DNA of 64,000 nt, taken from Aquimarina sp. BL5. Its GTDB lineage: Bacteria > Bacteroidota > Bacteroidia > Flavobacteriales > Flavobacteriaceae. The notes beneath the pieces are model-generated. The model saw only the letters and a program-made list of their open reading frames with translations. It did not search any database and was not told the origin of the DNA. Below, in pieces: positions 17,752 to 25,953 of this stretch; within the stretch, counting starts at the first letter, position 1; every line of letters starts with the position of its first letter. The position numbers were made by a program, and so were the translations under genes. The stretch lies in NCBI RefSeq assembly GCF_003443675.1, contig NZ_CP031963.1, forward strand, positions 2,441,501 to 2,505,500, given 5' to 3'.

Positions 17752-20106
17752 TTATTCTTTGTAAATTTTAATTGTTTTTTGTTCTCTATTTTTTATTGAA
17801 AAGATATTCACTAAGTACACTCCACTAGGGAGATCATCTATATCAATGCTCGTTGCAATATCATTTGTTTCTAATCTAAACGATTTAAGTACTCTTCCTT
17901 CAACATTTATAACTTTTATTAAAAGCGATTGACCTTCTGTATTCTCTACAAAAAGAGCATGCTGAGCTGGATTTGGGTATACTACTATTGATTCTATTTT
18001 AGTTTCTCCTCTTCTGTTTTGACCACAAGACAAATCACCAAAATCAAAATTCCCATTACAATATAACCATTCTGAAGAACCGCATCCTGTTCTACTAGAA
18101 TAATCTTCAGTTTGATATAAAGTATTGCAAATTTTAATCCAATCGATATAAGCATTAAAATCACAAACACTATTATCATCATTTACAAAAGCTATTTTAA
18201 TATTTTGACCTTCTTTATAATCCGTGTAGCGATAAACTTCGATATTATTAGTTAACGTAAACTGAGCCACCGATTGGTCATCTAGAAGAATTTCTATTTG
18301 TTCACCAGAACAATTTCCTTTTGCTCCTACTTCTAAAACTCCGGTGGTTCCTGAATCACCCGAAACACAATCAATATTAGGTTTGTTAAGGTTGTCTAAT
18401 CGATTATTCCAATTTCCTCCAATGGGAGCAATATATACTTGAAACTGATATCTATCGTTCCCAATAGGAGTGTTTTCTGGTATAGAAATCGGTATATTTA
18501 TTGTTCCTCTCCCTACTGAAACTCTAGTTTTGTTAGATTTGTATACGGTAAAAGGATTTGAGTCTAATTGAAAAACTATCGATATATCTCTATCCTCTTT
18601 TGCTTCATACGATATTGTTATAAGAACTTCTTGTCCAGGTTGAACCTGATCAGGTACTGATGAAGCAATAATCTTGTCCTCTATTGAATTTATTGTTCCA
18701 TCAAATTCTTTTGCCCCTATATCTATTGATGATCCAATAATAGCTCCAAATCCCACATTAACACCAGTATCGATTGCTGGACTACTAGATTGTAAACTCA
18801 TATCATGAATTGGAAAATTATTATTCTTTGTGGGAGTAAATAATTTTGCTGAAGCCCCATTTATATTAAATGGATTAGATGTAGTAGCTAATAAATTAGT
18901 TTGTGATTCATTTAATGCCTGAATACTTTTCAATTTTGGGTCCGCTATAAGATCATTGGAACTTAAAGGTTCTGGATTTCCAGTTAGGTTCCAATGTATA
19001 TTTTGATCATAGCTTATATTTTCGTCCTGATATCGTGATATCGTAGTTTTTGACGCATTGGAATTATACAAAATATTATTCTTAACGCGAGCGTTTTTTA
19101 CTCTTCCAATTGATAATTGAGAATCACCCACAGCAATTGGATACGCAGGATTAGAAATACGTGTACTCTGTGCATTGTCAAATAACGTATTATTATAAAC
19201 ATCCACATTATCACTAGAAAACACATTAATTCCCTGACCTCCATTACCGTAACAGACATTTCCGATCAAAAGGGTTCTGCTGTTATAAGGAATCCCGTTT
19301 TCTTTTTGATCTTGGATATGATCATCAACGATAATTCCATTACCATCTGTAATTCTATTACCTCCTCCAAGAAATCCTCTTAGATTTACATTGTATCTTG
19401 AAACATTATCTTTATAAATGATTCTGTGATTCGGATACTCCGGAAAGCTATTTACGTTCAAATTTGCAGGTTGATAAGATGAAATACCACTATTTCCATT
19501 ACGACTTTGAAACGCGCAGTGTTCCACCAAATTTCCTTCTATCAAAACTACTTCGGATCCTCCAATGGCAATTCCATTTCCTGGAAAATCGTGTACATAA
19601 TTATTCCGGATAATAATATGATGAGAACCATTATCAATACCAATAGCTCTTCTTGCTCTCCAGAGCTCTAATCCAAATGACGGATCATCAATCATTCCTT
19701 TTACATCTTCATTATCCGGAATAAACTCTAAATTTTCTATAATCACATATGAGGATCCTAGTAAATCAATCCCCTTCACCGAAGCTGAAATTATTATGGG
19801 TAATTTTCCTTGTGCATCAGGCACCCCAGAAAAGGTAATATACTTTCCTTCTGATCCAGATATAGACATAAATATTTCACTCCAAGGACTATCACTTCCT
19901 CCTGTATAGGTTCCTGGTAAAATCTTTACAGTATCTCCTTCATTTACAGAATTAACTGCTTTCTGAATTGATTCAAAAGCTATATTTTGTTCAAGTCCTG
20001 AGTTATTATCATTCCCATTTTGAGAGCTTACGTAATATGTTTTCTGTGCATTTGCGAAAATCACGCATAGCAGACAGAACATTATCGCTAATTTTATTTT
20101 TTTCAT
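17752..20106 (-). CDS. T9SS-secreted right-handed beta-helix protein with CBM60-like module
   Basis: 784 residues. Signal peptide (1-20, ending FANAQ), then a DUF1565/pectate-lyase-like parallel beta-helix (about 22-430) with repeated turns such as HHIIIRNNYVHDFPGNGIAI. Next comes an Ig-like module (about 475-575, starting PDQVQPGQEVLITISYEA), a CBM60-like xylan-binding module (about 590-690, CNGNFDFG), and a T9SS sorting domain (from VYPNPAQHALFVENTEG). The helix fold suggests polysaccharide lyase or hydrolase activity, but I cannot name a CAZy family. The last three modules are homologous to those of the adjacent GH5 enzyme, and the two genes lie 93 bp apart on the same strand. Confidence 0.78.
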   Translation of the reverse strand: MKKIKLAIMFCLLCVIFANAQKTYYVSSQNGNDNNSGLEQNIAFESIQKAVNSVNEGDTVKILPGTYTGGSDSPWSEIFMSISGSEGKYITFSGVPDAQGKLPIIISASVKGIDLLGSSYVIIENLEFIPDNEDVKGMIDDPSFGLELWRARRAIGIDNGSHHIIIRNNYVHDFPGNGIAIGGSEVVLIEGNLVEHCAFQSRNGNSGISSYQPANLNVNSFPEYPNHRIIYKDNVSRYNVNLRGFLGGGNRITDGNGIIVDDHIQDQKENGIPYNSRTLLIGNVCYGNGGQGINVFSSDNVDVYNNTLFDNAQSTRISNPAYPIAVGDSQLSIGRVKNARVKNNILYNSNASKTTISRYQDENISYDQNIHWNLTGNPEPLSSNDLIADPKLKSIQALNESQTNLLATTSNPFNINGASAKLFTPTKNNNFPIHDMSLQSSSPAIDTGVNVGFGAIIGSSIDIGAKEFDGTINSIEDKIIASSVPDQVQPGQEVLITISYEAKEDRDISIVFQLDSNPFTVYKSNKTRVSVGRGTINIPISIPENTPIGNDRYQFQVYIAPIGGNWNNRLDNLNKPNIDCVSGDSGTTGVLEVGAKGNCSGEQIEILLDDQSVAQFTLTNNIEVYRYTDYKEGQNIKIAFVNDDNSVCDFNAYIDWIKICNTLYQTEDYSSRTGCGSSEWLYCNGNFDFGDLSCGQNRRGETKIESIVVYPNPAQHALFVENTEGQSLLIKVINVEGRVLKSFRLETNDIATSIDIDDLPSGVYLVNIFSIKNREQKTIKIYKE

Positions 20107-20199
20107 AATCTGACATTTTGTAAACCTTGTATATGCTGGTAATAAAAAGAAATACAGAGCAGGTATTTATGCTCAGTATTTCTTTTGTAGCATAATTAA

Positions 20200-22515
20200 T
20201 TAACGATTATCTATAATTATTTTTTTAGTTTCAATGGTCTTCGTAGTATGATCATACATCTTTAGCAGATACAAACCGTTGGTTAGATGTGCTGTAATAA
20301 TGGTACTAGTATTAGAAATATTATTTTCTTCTTTAACCTTTTTTCCTTCCATATTGTAAATTGCTATGGTATAAAGTTCAGAGCCTTTTATGGTAATTTT
20401 ATTACTAGTAACCGGATTTGGATACATATCAAAAACTTTCTGAATACCCTCATTTGGTTTTTTATTATCACAGCTAGGACTTCCGAAATCAAAATTACCA
20501 TTACAGAATAACCATTCTGAATTTCCGCAACCATTCCTAGAAGCTACATTTTCTGTCTGATATCTTGTTTCACATACTTTAACCCAATCTACATATACAT
20601 TTTTATCACAATTATTTATGTTACCATCATTTACAAATGACACTTTTATATTCTGATTACTTTTGTATCCTTCATATGTATACACCGAAATATTATTTCC
20701 TAATGACCATTCCGATACTTTTTTGTTGTCAATTAACAGTTGCATTTTTTCTCCTCCGCAATTTCCTTTTGCTCCTATTTCAATAGTTCCATTTTGATTT
20801 AAATTATTACCATTTCCAAAATTGATATATCCATTACAATGAATTGCTTGTGTAAAACTTCCTCCTCCACAAGTTCCATCCCAAGCTCCCGTATTTTCTT
20901 CTCTGGATTCTGCTTGAATTCTTTCTCCACCAATTTCTAACCAATCAATTTCTACATCTCTCCCAGTATCATCATTAATGAAAGCTACTTTAAAATTTCC
21001 TGAAGTCTCAGAAACTGAAAAGCTATAATTAGCAAAGCTATTAGTAAGCGTTACAGCATTATCAATTGATGTATCATTATAACGCACTTCAATTTTTGAA
21101 TTGTTGGTTCCTTTTGCTCTAACTACCACGTTTAATGGATTGTTAGTGTTTTCGACACAATCGATATTTATTTTAGAAATTGTATGCAACCTTTGGTTCC
21201 AATCACCTCCTTGTGGTGTGATAAAAATTTGAAATTTATAATCTTCATTAACAATCGGAGTATTCGCATTAATTGGAATATCTAGTTCAATATTATCAGA
21301 ACCTTCAGTAACATTTACTCTTTTTGACCCATACACGGTATAAGGGCTTTTATTTAATTGAAATACAGCTACTAGATCTCTATTCGTACTTGAGGAATAG
21401 GCTATTTCCACAGAAGCTTTACCTCCTTGTATTACCTGATCTGGAGCAATTAGTGATTTGATTATATCCTCATCCGTTCCTCCTGTATCGTCACAAGCAG
21501 ATGGAGTAATATTCACTAACCTAAAATGATCTCTATTCCATTTTCCTTCTGCAGTAAGATCATTATTATAATTCCAATTACCGTTTGGACTTGCTGACCT
21601 ATTTAAAGAGGAGCTGATTTCATTTTTATTACTCAAAGACCATTTGCAGTAGCTAATATCATTATTGTCCATCCATTGTTCCCAACGATTCCATTCTGCA
21701 GCATCTAGATTGTTGTTAGGACCATAATTAGTGCCAACTCTTCCACACTCAGTCATAAATAATGCTAACCCTTTATTGATCGCATAATTTGCTTTATCTC
21801 TCAATGATTGCTTGTGTGCTCCTGCATACGCATGAATTGTATATGCGATATTACTTACTGGATTATTATTACTATCTGTGGTTAAAGGATTATCCGCGGC
21901 AGTGTCAACTCTTTGGGAATAAAATGGAGTTCCCACCACAATAATATTATTAGAATCATTTGCTCTGATCTCTGCAATGACTTCTCTAGAATAACTTTTT
22001 ATTTCGTTCCAAGTTCCTACGTGATTATTATATTCACCAATAGGTTCATTCCATATTTCATAGATAATATTCGGATACGCTCCATACTCTTTAGACATTT
22101 GTCTAAAAAAAGTTTTAGCTTCTTGTTTATAATTAGGGTGGGCATGAAAATCAATGATTACATATACCCCATGCTCAATGGCTGCATTCACTACTGCTCT
22201 AACCTGATTCACCGAACCTACAGGATCATCAATATAATCTCCACCACCTCCTCTAACACCCATTGCTGCTCTCACTATTTCTACTTTCCAATCATCTCTC
22301 AGCCATTTTAGTGTATTGCTATTCCAATATTCTCCACCTTCCCATTGATGCCAGAAATAACTCATTCCTTTTAATTGAGTATTCCTATTACATTTATCTT
22401 TTATTTTAGTTCCTTCTACTCTTAATTGCCCATGCCTTTCTACAATTGTTTGTGATACTAGTTGGGCTACCATGAATAACATCATTAAAGTAGTTAGTAT
22501 GTCTAATTTTCTCAT
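20200..22515 (-). CDS. T9SS-secreted GH5 endoglucanase-like enzyme with two CBM60-like modules
   Basis: 771 residues. Signal peptide MRKLDILTTLMMLFMVAQLVSQ, GH5 catalytic domain (about 30-330) with acid/base Glu157 in YEIWNEP and nucleophile Glu256 in FMTECGR; HAHPNYKQ and IHAYAGAHKQ are typical of GH5_2 endo-beta-1,4-glucanases. Then an Ig-like module (about 355-450, PDQVIQGGKASVEIAY), two CBM60-like Ca-dependent binding modules (about 455-565 and 575-685; HCNGYINFG and CNGNFDFG), and a T9SS sorting domain (from MYPNPVTSNKITI). It probably cuts cellulose, mixed-linkage glucan or xylan-associated glucan outside the cell. Exact substrate is inference. Confidence 0.88.
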   Translation of the reverse strand: MRKLDILTTLMMLFMVAQLVSQTIVERHGQLRVEGTKIKDKCNRNTQLKGMSYFWHQWEGGEYWNSNTLKWLRDDWKVEIVRAAMGVRGGGGDYIDDPVGSVNQVRAVVNAAIEHGVYVIIDFHAHPNYKQEAKTFFRQMSKEYGAYPNIIYEIWNEPIGEYNNHVGTWNEIKSYSREVIAEIRANDSNNIIVVGTPFYSQRVDTAADNPLTTDSNNNPVSNIAYTIHAYAGAHKQSLRDKANYAINKGLALFMTECGRVGTNYGPNNNLDAAEWNRWEQWMDNNDISYCKWSLSNKNEISSSLNRSASPNGNWNYNNDLTAEGKWNRDHFRLVNITPSACDDTGGTDEDIIKSLIAPDQVIQGGKASVEIAYSSSTNRDLVAVFQLNKSPYTVYGSKRVNVTEGSDNIELDIPINANTPIVNEDYKFQIFITPQGGDWNQRLHTISKINIDCVENTNNPLNVVVRAKGTNNSKIEVRYNDTSIDNAVTLTNSFANYSFSVSETSGNFKVAFINDDTGRDVEIDWLEIGGERIQAESREENTGAWDGTCGGGSFTQAIHCNGYINFGNGNNLNQNGTIEIGAKGNCGGEKMQLLIDNKKVSEWSLGNNISVYTYEGYKSNQNIKVSFVNDGNINNCDKNVYVDWVKVCETRYQTENVASRNGCGNSEWLFCNGNFDFGSPSCDNKKPNEGIQKVFDMYPNPVTSNKITIKGSELYTIAIYNMEGKKVKEENNISNTSTIITAHLTNGLYLLKMYDHTTKTIETKKIIIDNR

Positions 22516-22684
22516 AATTAAGATTAATTTGTGTTAGACAACTAATATAGAGTGTAATATAATGTCCTGAAATACCCAATTTTATGAATGACCAATCTGA
22601 ATCAATAGCTGATCACTCTTAATTCACAATACGATTTAGGAAAGATATAAAGAACAGTGCTTTATAGATTGCACATAAAACATT

Positions 22685-23536
22685 CTAAGAATATCTTTTT
22701 ATGATTGAATGTACTTGTTTTAAATATGAACTGCCAAACAGATTAAGATGCACTAACAAATAATACAATTGCCAAATAGCAATTCTTTCCTCCCAATTTT
22801 CGACGAGAGGGAAAATATCTTGATACACCTCAAACAATTCCTGATTAAAACCTCCAAAGAGGTGCATCATAGTAATATCCATTTCTCTAGGAGCAAAAGC
22901 TATAGCAGGATCTATTAAACAAGGAAATCCATTATGATCAATCATAAAATTACCGTTCCATAAATCTCCGTGAATTAAACTTGAAGCTTCATTTGGAATT
23001 TCGGATTCAATACTTTTATAAAAGCTATCAAGGTTATGAAAAGAGAAACCTTTTTTCTCAGCTAATATAAATTGTGGAGACAACCGCTGAGCGATATAAA
23101 AATCCACTGCAGAATGCGACTCCGTATTATACTGAGGCAAACTACCAATGTAATTATCACTTTCAAAACCAAAATATGGTCTACTATTCTGATGTAAGAT
23201 CGCCAGTTGTTCTCCAAATAAAGACCAAAAATCTTCTACTTGATTTCCGGATCGAATATATTCTAATAGTAAAAAAGCATCATCACTGTATTTCCCATAA
23301 TGCAGTACTTTCGGGATAGTAAAAATGTTTGCTTTCCTTAATTCTTCTAGTCCCTTTGCCTCTGCTTCAAACATTCCCAGAAACATAGATACACGATTAA
23401 GCTTGACAACTAATTTCCTAACTTGAGTAATTAATAAATAAACCTCATTAATATCACCTCCAGACAGCGTTCTTATTTTTATTACTTTTTCACAAAGTAG
23501 ATCCTCAAAGTGTTCTATTGTTTGTTTCGATAGCAA
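22685..23536 (-). CDS. Fructosamine/ketosamine-3-kinase family protein
   Basis: 283 residues of the aminoglycoside-phosphotransferase-like kinase fold. The catalytic loop LIHGDLWNGNFMID carries Asp191, followed by the metal site LIDPAIAFAPREMD and MHLFGGF, the signature of the fructosamine kinase family. These enzymes phosphorylate Amadori products on proteins or free ribulosamines so that the adduct falls off. The stop lies 8 bp after the start region of no other gene but just downstream of the 2TM-DHFR gene, with which it is probably cotranscribed. Confidence 0.87.
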   Translation of the reverse strand: MLSKQTIEHFEDLLCEKVIKIRTLSGGDINEVYLLITQVRKLVVKLNRVSMFLGMFEAEAKGLEELRKANIFTIPKVLHYGKYSDDAFLLLEYIRSGNQVEDFWSLFGEQLAILHQNSRPYFGFESDNYIGSLPQYNTESHSAVDFYIAQRLSPQFILAEKKGFSFHNLDSFYKSIESEIPNEASSLIHGDLWNGNFMIDHNGFPCLIDPAIAFAPREMDITMMHLFGGFNQELFEVYQDIFPLVENWEERIAIWQLYYLLVHLNLFGSSYLKQVHSIIKRYS

Positions 23537-23544
23537 TGTGAAGT

Positions 23545-24489
23545 TTACTTCTTCTTATACGTTAAATAGGTAAAGGCAAACTCATGTCGTTCATCTGCTC
23601 CATGAAGTTCTTTATTTTCAATTGTCCAAATTTCGGGATTTATTTCAGGAAAAAAAGTATCCGCTTCGAATGTTCCGTGTACTCTAGTAAGCTCTATACA
23701 ATCAGAATATTCCATTCCAATTTTATAAATTTCTCCACCGCCGATAATAAATGGTTGTGGATCATCTTTTGCTATTTCTAAGGCTGCATCCATAGAATGT
23801 ACAATAACCGCACCGTCAGGTTTATAATCCTGATTTCTTGTAATTACAACGTGTACTCGATTTGGCAATGGCTTCGGAAAGGATTCAAAAGTTTTACGCC
23901 CCATAATGATATGATGCCCTGTAGTTAACTGTTTAAAACGTTTAAAATCATCAGGTAAATGCCAAACCAGATCATTGTCTTTACCTAAAGCATTATTTTC
24001 TCCAGCTGCAGCAATCATTGTAATCATTTGTTCGGATTTAGTCACCAAAGGCTTCTCTATAATTTTTGGCTGTTTTTGTTTTATGAACTCTTCTTTCTTT
24101 TTGATCAATTCATTTTTTGGATACATTTGATCTACATCTTTCTGAATTAATTCAATTTCTGCTTTTTGTTTAGCTATTAATCGTTCCATCTGATTACTTG
24201 TCCATTCGGCTCCCATAAACTTGTGAAATAACCATACGTTACAAAAATGCAGTACAAAAAGAAATGCCCAACAAACGATTGCTACAATATACCAGTTTAA
24301 GCCAAAAAAAGTAATCTCTTTACCAACTCCGATTAATAAATTAAGAATAACAAAAAAAACAGAACCAACTAAAAAAACGATAAAATGCTGAAATAATCTT
24401 TTCTTTTGAACGATCCTTTTACGAGCATGTTCATACAATTCTCGCTGTACAGGATCAATTTGTGGAGTTTCTTTTCTTTTTGAAAACAT
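23545..24489 (-). CDS. folA: 2TM domain fused to dihydrofolate reductase
   Basis: 314 residues. The first 154 are a 2TM domain (PF13239 type): ARKRIVQKKRLFQHFIVFLV, a second helix ending VLHFCNVWLF, KFMGAEWTSNQM, then a charged coiled linker. A complete DHFR follows from Met155 (genomic 24027): MITMIAAAGENNALGKDNDL, WHLPDDFKRFK, IMGRKTFESF, FIIGGGEIYK, TRVHGTFEADTFFPE. DHFR reduces dihydrofolate for thymidylate and purine synthesis; thyA lies 8 kb away. The frame is continuous, so this is either a membrane-tethered DHFR or a fused gene with an internal start at 24027; I see no clear internal start signal. Confidence 0.88.
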   Translation of the reverse strand: MFSKRKETPQIDPVQRELYEHARKRIVQKKRLFQHFIVFLVGSVFFVILNLLIGVGKEITFFGLNWYIVAIVCWAFLFVLHFCNVWLFHKFMGAEWTSNQMERLIAKQKAEIELIQKDVDQMYPKNELIKKKEEFIKQKQPKIIEKPLVTKSEQMITMIAAAGENNALGKDNDLVWHLPDDFKRFKQLTTGHHIIMGRKTFESFPKPLPNRVHVVITRNQDYKPDGAVIVHSMDAALEIAKDDPQPFIIGGGEIYKIGMEYSDCIELTRVHGTFEADTFFPEINPEIWTIENKELHGADERHEFAFTYLTYKKK

Positions 24490-24568
24490 TTTAATAGTAC
24501 CTTAGTAATGCTTGATTAATATGCGCTAGTAAATATAAAGGTTTTGCCAAAAAGCCCTAAACTAACTT

Positions 24569-25639
24569 ATGAAGAATTTAAGAAAAGAATTTCCCGTACT
24601 TTCACAAAACACTTATCTAAATACAGCATCCTCTGGATTATTGTATGATTCTTTATTAGAGTATAGACAAGAGCATGATCTTGATTTTCTTATTGGTGGA
24701 AGTATCTTCAGAGATAAACAACAAGATTTTTTAAATAGTGTAAGAAAATCAGTTGGGGACTTTTTTGGATACGAATCACGGAACACAATATTAACTCCTA
24801 ACTTTTCTTTGGGCTTCAATACCATTCTAAACGGATTAGAAAAAAACAAAAAAGTGTTGCTATTGGATGAGGATTATCCTTCTGTAAACTTTTCGGTAAT
24901 CAATAAAGGTTTTAAGATTTGCTATGCTGAAGTAAATGCATCTTTAGAACAAAACATTGAGGAAGCGATAGCAAAACACGCACCCGATGTTTTTGCTTTT
25001 AGCTTAGTACAGTACATTAACGGAATTGCTGTTGATCTTAATTTTCTGAAACAATTAAAACTTAAAAATCCTGATTTGTTACTCATTGCAGATGGCACTC
25101 AATTTTGCGGGACTAAGGTTTTTAATTTTAATACATCAGGAATCGACATTTTGGGATGTAGTGGTTATAAATGGTTATTAGGCGGTTATGGAAATGGTTT
25201 TATTTTATTTAAAGAAGGTGTTTTGGATCAAATTACTCCTGAAAATTATAAAAAAGCAGCTGATGATGTCGACTATGATTCTTCATACACAAGCTCACAA
25301 GCCAGATATGAATGCGGGCACTTAGACACATTCAGCTTCGGAAGTTTACTATATTCTCTAGAGTTTTTATCCAAAATAGGACTTTCTGTAATCGAAGAAC
25401 ATGTAAACGAGTTAAGCAATTACGCTAAAACCGAATTAGCAAATTTAAACCTGTTGGAAAAAGACGTTTTAGAAAGAAACAATCATAGTTCTATTTTCAA
25501 TATAAAGGGAGATCAAAAGCTATTCACTTCACTAAAAGAAAAAAATATTATTACCTCTCTTAGAGGAGGTGGTATTAGAATAAGTCTTCATTTTTACAAT
25601 ACAATCCAGGATATCGATAAATTATTAGCCAATATTTAA
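24569..25639 (+). CDS. Class V aminotransferase
   Basis: 356 residues, PLP-dependent fold type I, cysteine-desulfurase-like family. The Schiff-base Lys201 is in DILGCSGYKWLLGG, preceded by LLIADGTQFCG with the pyridine-contact Asp and Gln. FPVLSQNTYLNTASSGLL matches the usual N-terminus. A desulfurase active Cys is not evident, so transamination or C-S lysis is equally possible. It diverges from the 2TM-DHFR gene. EgtE-type lyases belong to this family and egtB/egtD are 5 kb away, but nothing in the sequence ties them together. Confidence 0.8.
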   Translation: MKNLRKEFPVLSQNTYLNTASSGLLYDSLLEYRQEHDLDFLIGGSIFRDKQQDFLNSVRKSVGDFFGYESRNTILTPNFSLGFNTILNGLEKNKKVLLLDEDYPSVNFSVINKGFKICYAEVNASLEQNIEEAIAKHAPDVFAFSLVQYINGIAVDLNFLKQLKLKNPDLLLIADGTQFCGTKVFNFNTSGIDILGCSGYKWLLGGYGNGFILFKEGVLDQITPENYKKAADDVDYDSSYTSSQARYECGHLDTFSFGSLLYSLEFLSKIGLSVIEEHVNELSNYAKTELANLNLLEKDVLERNNHSSIFNIKGDQKLFTSLKEKNIITSLRGGGIRISLHFYNTIQDIDKLLANI

Positions 25640-25953
25640 AAAGATTTTCTTTACAAAAAGAGTACGCTTTTTCTACAGTACTTGTAGAAAGGCAACACAA
25701 ATAGATATCGTGTTAAAATACGTAATTAATGATTCCTACTAGAATCTCTAAAATGGCATAATTTTTTAAAGTGTTTAAGCAGTCGTTATAAACTGATTCC
25801 CAACCACAAAATTATAACAGACAACGACAAATTGGTATTCACCAGATATTGTTTTGGTATCCAAACATATACAGACAAAGAAGTATCTTTCTTGTTATAA
25901 CAATATAACCAAATAGATTAACCAATTTCTTAAAACGTAAACACAAAAATGTT
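25640..25953 (+). other. Intergenic region, 314 bp
   Basis: AT-rich with no convincing ORF. It contains a perfect 8-bp hairpin, TTTCTACA-GTACT-TGTAGAAA, at 25670-25690, 30 bp after the aminotransferase stop but without a following T-run. The remainder must hold the promoter of the large secreted protein that follows. Confidence 0.5.

Noticed and set aside
21913..22311. 132-aa plus-strand ORF
   Set aside because: Antisense to the GH5 catalytic domain; composition of Ile, His and Ser typical of shadow frames.
24569..25639. Class V aminotransferase as EgtE of the ergothioneine pathway
   Set aside because: It belongs to the right superfamily, but it is 4-5 kb away on the opposite strand with unrelated genes between, and no specific EgtE feature was seen.
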